The notes under the pieces: generated by a model
What the model was told of the DNA's origin: nothing
What the model saw: the letters and a program-made list of their open reading frames with translations, nothing else
The model's database searches: none
Program-made: the position numbers and the translations under genes
Shown: in pieces, positions 60,668 through 64,000 of the stretch
Numbering within the stretch: position 1 is the first letter of the stretch
Layout: every line of letters begins with the position of its first letter
Assembly (NCBI GenBank): GCA_051453625.1
Contig: JBOZIK010000001.1
Location: 19,753,923 to 19,817,922 of the forward strand
Direction of reading: 5' to 3'
Length of the DNA: 64,000 nt
Source of the DNA: Welwitschia mirabilis
Taxonomy: Eukaryota; Gnetophyta; Gnetopsida; Welwitschiales

Positions 60668-62148
60668 TGAGGATCATTAAACTTAGAGGAGATGGATGAA
60701 TGAATTCCACCAAATAAAAATTAAACCAATATCAGAATGGAAATGTATAATAAAAACACCTTACCAATAATATGGTTCCCCATCCTGGGTACATTCACAC
60801 ATAAAGAGTAGCTTCTGCTCACACCTTTGGATATTCTTGACCTATAAGAAAATAGTGATTTTATAGTGTAACACTAACCTAGTAACAAATGAGCTTCTCC
60901 TTGCAAGATAGCACTTTCTCCTCCTCAAGGAAATAGTGGTTTTCATAGGCGCACCATGAATCTTTTATAATAGTGAGAGTCTTCTTGCAAGACAACACTC
61001 TCTTCCTAACTAGGGAATAATGGTTTTCTAGATCACCATTAATCTTACATCAAACAAGTTCCTAAAAACACAATTATAAATGCACACTCCTAAAAAAGTT
61101 ACCTTACAAAGTATTTGATATTAAAAAATGGACTTATAATAATATTCAACAATAAGATAGTTCATAATGTAAAACCAAAAGTACAATAAAACAATAAGCT
61201 TGAAGATATTTCTTTGATGAAGATTTAAGCTCATTAACATTATTATTATATTCATGAGTATGAATTAATATAATAGCAATGTAGATTCAAGAATACATGA
61301 TAAAAGCAATGCAAGCTCTTTACAAATGATGCCTTTGATTCTTCATGAGATATTTCTTACACTTATGCATTCTTTGTTCCTGATTGGATCATTGTATACC
61401 AATATTCAAAAGCTAAATATTCACTTTTAATCTAATAATCCCTCTTTGTTTCATGAGTTAATCCTTCATACTGTTAAAGAAGATCTAGTTGTTTGAACTT
61501 GAAAGACAGTCATTTGAGCTTGAAAGATAGCCATTTGATTTTATAACTATCATTTAATGAATAAAAAACATCTAGGCATCAAGCACATAACTTTGGTTTT
61601 GATTGATACAAACTTTTCACTTTTCTAGACATCTACTAATAATTAGATGTGTTTACCTTATAGTTGTCTTTAGTTAACTTGTCTTAATTTTAATGCATTT
61701 TGCTCTATAGTATTCTTTGACCTCTTTAATCATAAATTCATGATGTATAAGTTCATAGTTCATCTGAAGTGCAAGATATTAGGCAAAGACCAAATTAACT
61801 TTATTACCTATTTTGACTCAGTATAAACATCTTCATCTGTATAAAGTTTGACTTTTAGCTTACTTGTCTTGAATATGGTAATCATCTTTTAGCTTTTGAT
61901 TTAATTTCCAATACACTAGAGATTTATTCAATTTATTAGTCCTCTTTATTTAAGATGTTTTCAATTTCCTAGATATCTTTAAACAATTAATTTTATATTT
62001 GACCAACTAATCTTTTTCGAAGATGTTGTCTTTTAAAATTCATTATGATCTAAGGCCTATCAATGTCTGATGCTTTTAGTATTGACCCATCTACATGCTA
62101 ATATAAAATATTTAACAAGTGGAATCATCAAGATTAGATTTACTAACA
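60668..62148 (-). repeat. LTR3 of F (5' LTR of the array)
   Basis: Begins TGAGGATCATT beside the reverse primer site at 60,651-60,665 and ends TTACTAACA at 62,148 (family TTACCAACA). About 1.48 kb. Near 61,485-61,540 a 25-base phrase (TTTGAGCTTGAAAGATAG) is tandemly repeated two to three times. Confidence 0.9.
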
Positions 62149-62153
62149 TATAA
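62149..62153. repeat. Target-site duplication of F, right copy
   Basis: TATAA directly after the last base of reverse LTR3 (ACTAACA). Differs from CATAA by one C-to-T change. Confidence 0.7.
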
Positions 62154-63777
62154 TAAATTTTTAATGTTCATGTTGGAACTTATGAAGTCACTTCTATTGC
62201 AAAATACTAAAAGCTTCTATATGAATAAATCAATTTAAGAATCTCAAGATGAGCCATAGAGAAAGGGTTCATTAATACTTTTCTAGAGTTTTAAATGTTA
62301 TAAAAACAATACATGACATTTTTCTAAAAGCAAAGGTAATATAAAAAGTTGTTAAATCACTAATGTCTAATTATAGAATCAAAACAACAACTATGAAAGA
62401 GTTTAGAGATCTCAATACAATGAAGATGAAAGAGCTATAAAGTTCTCTTATAACATATCAAAAGAATGTCATACAAGACAGAGCATTGAAAGAAAAACAT
62501 ATTGCACTTAAGCAAGTTAAAGCATGAACTAAAGATCAAAAGGAAAGGTGAATAAAAAAATAGGAATAAGATGACTTTGATGATGGAAATGCATAACTGA
62601 CTTTCATTACAAAAAGAGTAAAGATAATTCTTGCATGTAAATACAACAAAAATAATAACTTTAAAAAACCATATCATTTTCTAACCAAAGATAAATCTAA
62701 ATGTAATTCTTCTAATAATACTTCTTTTTCAGATATTTCAAAAGTAGAATATTAGACACATGAAGAACAAGAACATATAACCTCTGAATACCCTAGTATT
62801 GACATGTTATAGGATAAGGAATAAAAAAAAGAGCCAAAGAAGAAGAAATATTTATTTATTAAATAGGATGATGAGAAAGAGGTAATAAAAAAAAAACATC
62901 TAATAATAAGAAAGCACATCCTTCATAGATGGCCATTGCACACCTTCAAGAATAAGATGATGAATTAGAAGAAGAGTGTAATTCAAAAAATAAAGATGAT
63001 ATAAGTATGAGTATCCAAGAAAAGTACATTATAATATCTAAAGAATTTATTAATCTACAAAAATTATATACTAATATGATAAAGCTACTTTACACTTGTG
63101 AAGAAGCTTATAAATAAGAAAAGAATACTTACAAAAAATTACCCTCTAAAACTTAGCTCTTAAAGCTAAGGTTAGTAGTCTAATGTGTTTTTTAGAGAAT
63201 GTAAGATGATAACTTTCATACTAAAAGAAAATCATTGAAATATTTACATAAGGCAAAGAGATCTTAAATATCATACATGGGCAAAACAAAAATCCAAACA
63301 ATAGCAATGGCTTAAAACATAATAAATCACAACTGGCACTTCAGCTTTTCTATATGAAAAATGAAACTACAAGCTAAGGTATGAATATTTAGGATTTACA
63401 AACAATATTATTTACTAATATTTTCATAGCAGAGTTCATTATCAGGATAGATGTCAAATGAAATTTAAAAGCAGGTATTATACTAACAATACCAAGAGGC
63501 ATAATACAGTGGTATATTATTTTGTACAGGATAAATCAAGAAAAGTTTGAATACCAAAAGAAAAATAAACACTTCTAGCATAAAATACCTTATAAAGTGC
63601 TTTTAATGAATTCAAATGTTTATTAAAAAAAACTAGAGAAGTAAAGAATAGGATGAATATTAGAAGGAATCAATAAAACATAAGAGATAAAACAAAGGCA
63701 TTGTAATACAAGATACTATTGATCTACTTGGCAATGTGGTCTTAAAATCTGAAGGTAATGAAAGATATATTAATTCA
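62149..63777 (+). pseudogene. Gag relic of E, 3' part
   Basis: Resumes Gag where 35,498 left off and stays collinear with A 24,330-26,165. The first knuckle near 62,745-62,790 has lost its Cys codons. The second near 63,412-63,455 keeps His and the last Cys. Acidic text lies at 62,950-63,010. It ends in the same filler as A, followed by the pol-deletion junction at 63,778. The sequence reads across both points where A has N runs and shows no 141-base duplication, which supports calling the duplication in A an artefact. Confidence 0.8.
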
Positions 63778-64000
63778 TATAGGAACTTAGAGATTGAACA
63801 TTATCCAATCAAGTAAGCAAATAGGTAATATCCTTTAACATCTCAACTCCATTACATTTATTTTATGAGTTGATATTATGATTAAATGTAGTTAATGTAG
63901 CTAAAGTTAAATTATGTGTGTGATATTTATCTTTTTGAAATATTATTATTATGCTTGTATTAAATCCTTTTTTCAAAAATGTAGATCTTTTGTTGCAGAC
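63778..64000 (+). other. E sequence after the pol deletion (runs off the window)
   Basis: Matches A 26,166-26,390 and the post-RNase H sequence of F. Whether E keeps the extra 3' reading region cannot be seen. Confidence 0.75.

Larger units (their letters stand above)
35499..62148 (-). mobile_element. Array F: LTR-internal-LTR-internal-LTR copia array in reverse
   Basis: Reading on the minus strand: LTR3 (62,148-60,668), primer site, gag-pol, polypurine tract, LTR2 (55,853-54,324), primer site, gag-pol, polypurine tract, LTR1 (48,474-47,181 plus 35,666-35,499). LTR2 serves as 3' LTR of one unit and 5' LTR of the next. Only the outer ends carry a target duplication (CATAA 35,494-35,498; TATAA 62,149-62,153, one transition). 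This points to a single insertion enlarged by unequal recombination between LTRs. Without the CACTA insertion the array is about 15.1 kb. One 100-N gap may hide a further unit. Confidence 0.85.
33814..64000 (+). mobile_element. Element E: outer copia element of the nest (partial)
   Basis: 5' LTR at 33,814-35,138, primer site at 35,141 and gag to 35,498. The 26.6-kb F array with its embedded CACTA follows, then gag resumes at 62,149 and runs past the pol-deletion junction (63,778) to the window end. The two gag parts join in register with element A: the left part stops, and the right part starts, at the bases equivalent to A 24,330. The 3' LTR must lie beyond the window. Like A, E lacks pol. 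Confidence 0.85.

Noticed and set aside
35499-62148. Two separate reverse copia insertions sharing a border by chance
   Set aside because: A single LTR lies between the two internal regions and no target duplication flanks it.
1-64000. CRISPR array, prokaryotic operons, tRNA or rRNA genes
   Set aside because: No regularly spaced identical repeats, no ribosome-binding-site/ORF structure and no tRNA fold was seen; all signatures are of plant repeats.

Overview
The window is a stretch of plant (angiosperm) nuclear heterochromatin made almost entirely of decayed transposable elements. Evidence for a plant: Ty1/copia elements with an initiator-Met tRNA primer site, an L1-type LINE with the plant zf-RVT domain, and a CACTA transposon carrying exon-intron fragments of trehalose-6-phosphate phosphatase and receptor-like kinase genes. 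I cannot name the species or decide monocot versus eudicot. Apart from one GC-rich island (about 735-1510), the DNA is very AT-rich. I see no intact host gene, tRNA, rRNA or CRISPR. Nearly every coding trace is broken by stops (often TAG where CAG or TGG is expected) and frameshifts, so the long ORFs are not genes. Seven N runs occur, four of exactly 100 bases; several are flanked by duplicated contig ends, so local duplications beside them are probably assembly artefacts.

Layout. 1-3000: AT-rich sequence with the GC-rich island and a degenerate repeated motif. 3000-8190: copia element C1 (+), with gag zinc knuckle, protease, integrase, RT and RNase H relics. 8595-9960: copia fragment C2 (+), RT and RNase H only. 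13.4-17.85 kb: LINE (+) with ORF1 and an ORF2 that has lost the RT core. 22,485-30,844: complete copia element A (+), with two LTRs of about 1.45 kb and a perfect 5-bp target duplication (AGATA). 31,520-33,803: a 2.3-kb imperfect palindrome. 33,814-64,000 and beyond: a three-level nest.

The nest. Element E (+), a relative of A, starts with its 5' LTR at 33,814. Its gag is interrupted at 35,498/62,149 by a reverse-oriented array F laid out LTR-internal-LTR-internal-LTR, with target duplication CATAA/TATAA. The leftmost F LTR is in turn interrupted by an 11.5-kb CACTA transposon (35,667-47,180) with 25-bp terminal inverted repeats and target duplication ATT. E resumes at 62,149. The order of insertion is therefore E, then F, then CACTA.

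Main biological point. A, E and F share LTR, primer site and flanking sequence but have complementary losses. A and E keep a long gag but have lost all of pol at the same junction, and A also keeps an extra 3' reading region. F keeps pol but has lost the centre of gag and that 3' region. This looks like a non-autonomous gag-type lineage living beside a pol-bearing lineage, now both dead at this locus. The CACTA element is a gene-capturing (Pack-type) element holding fragments of at least three host genes, all on the minus strand.
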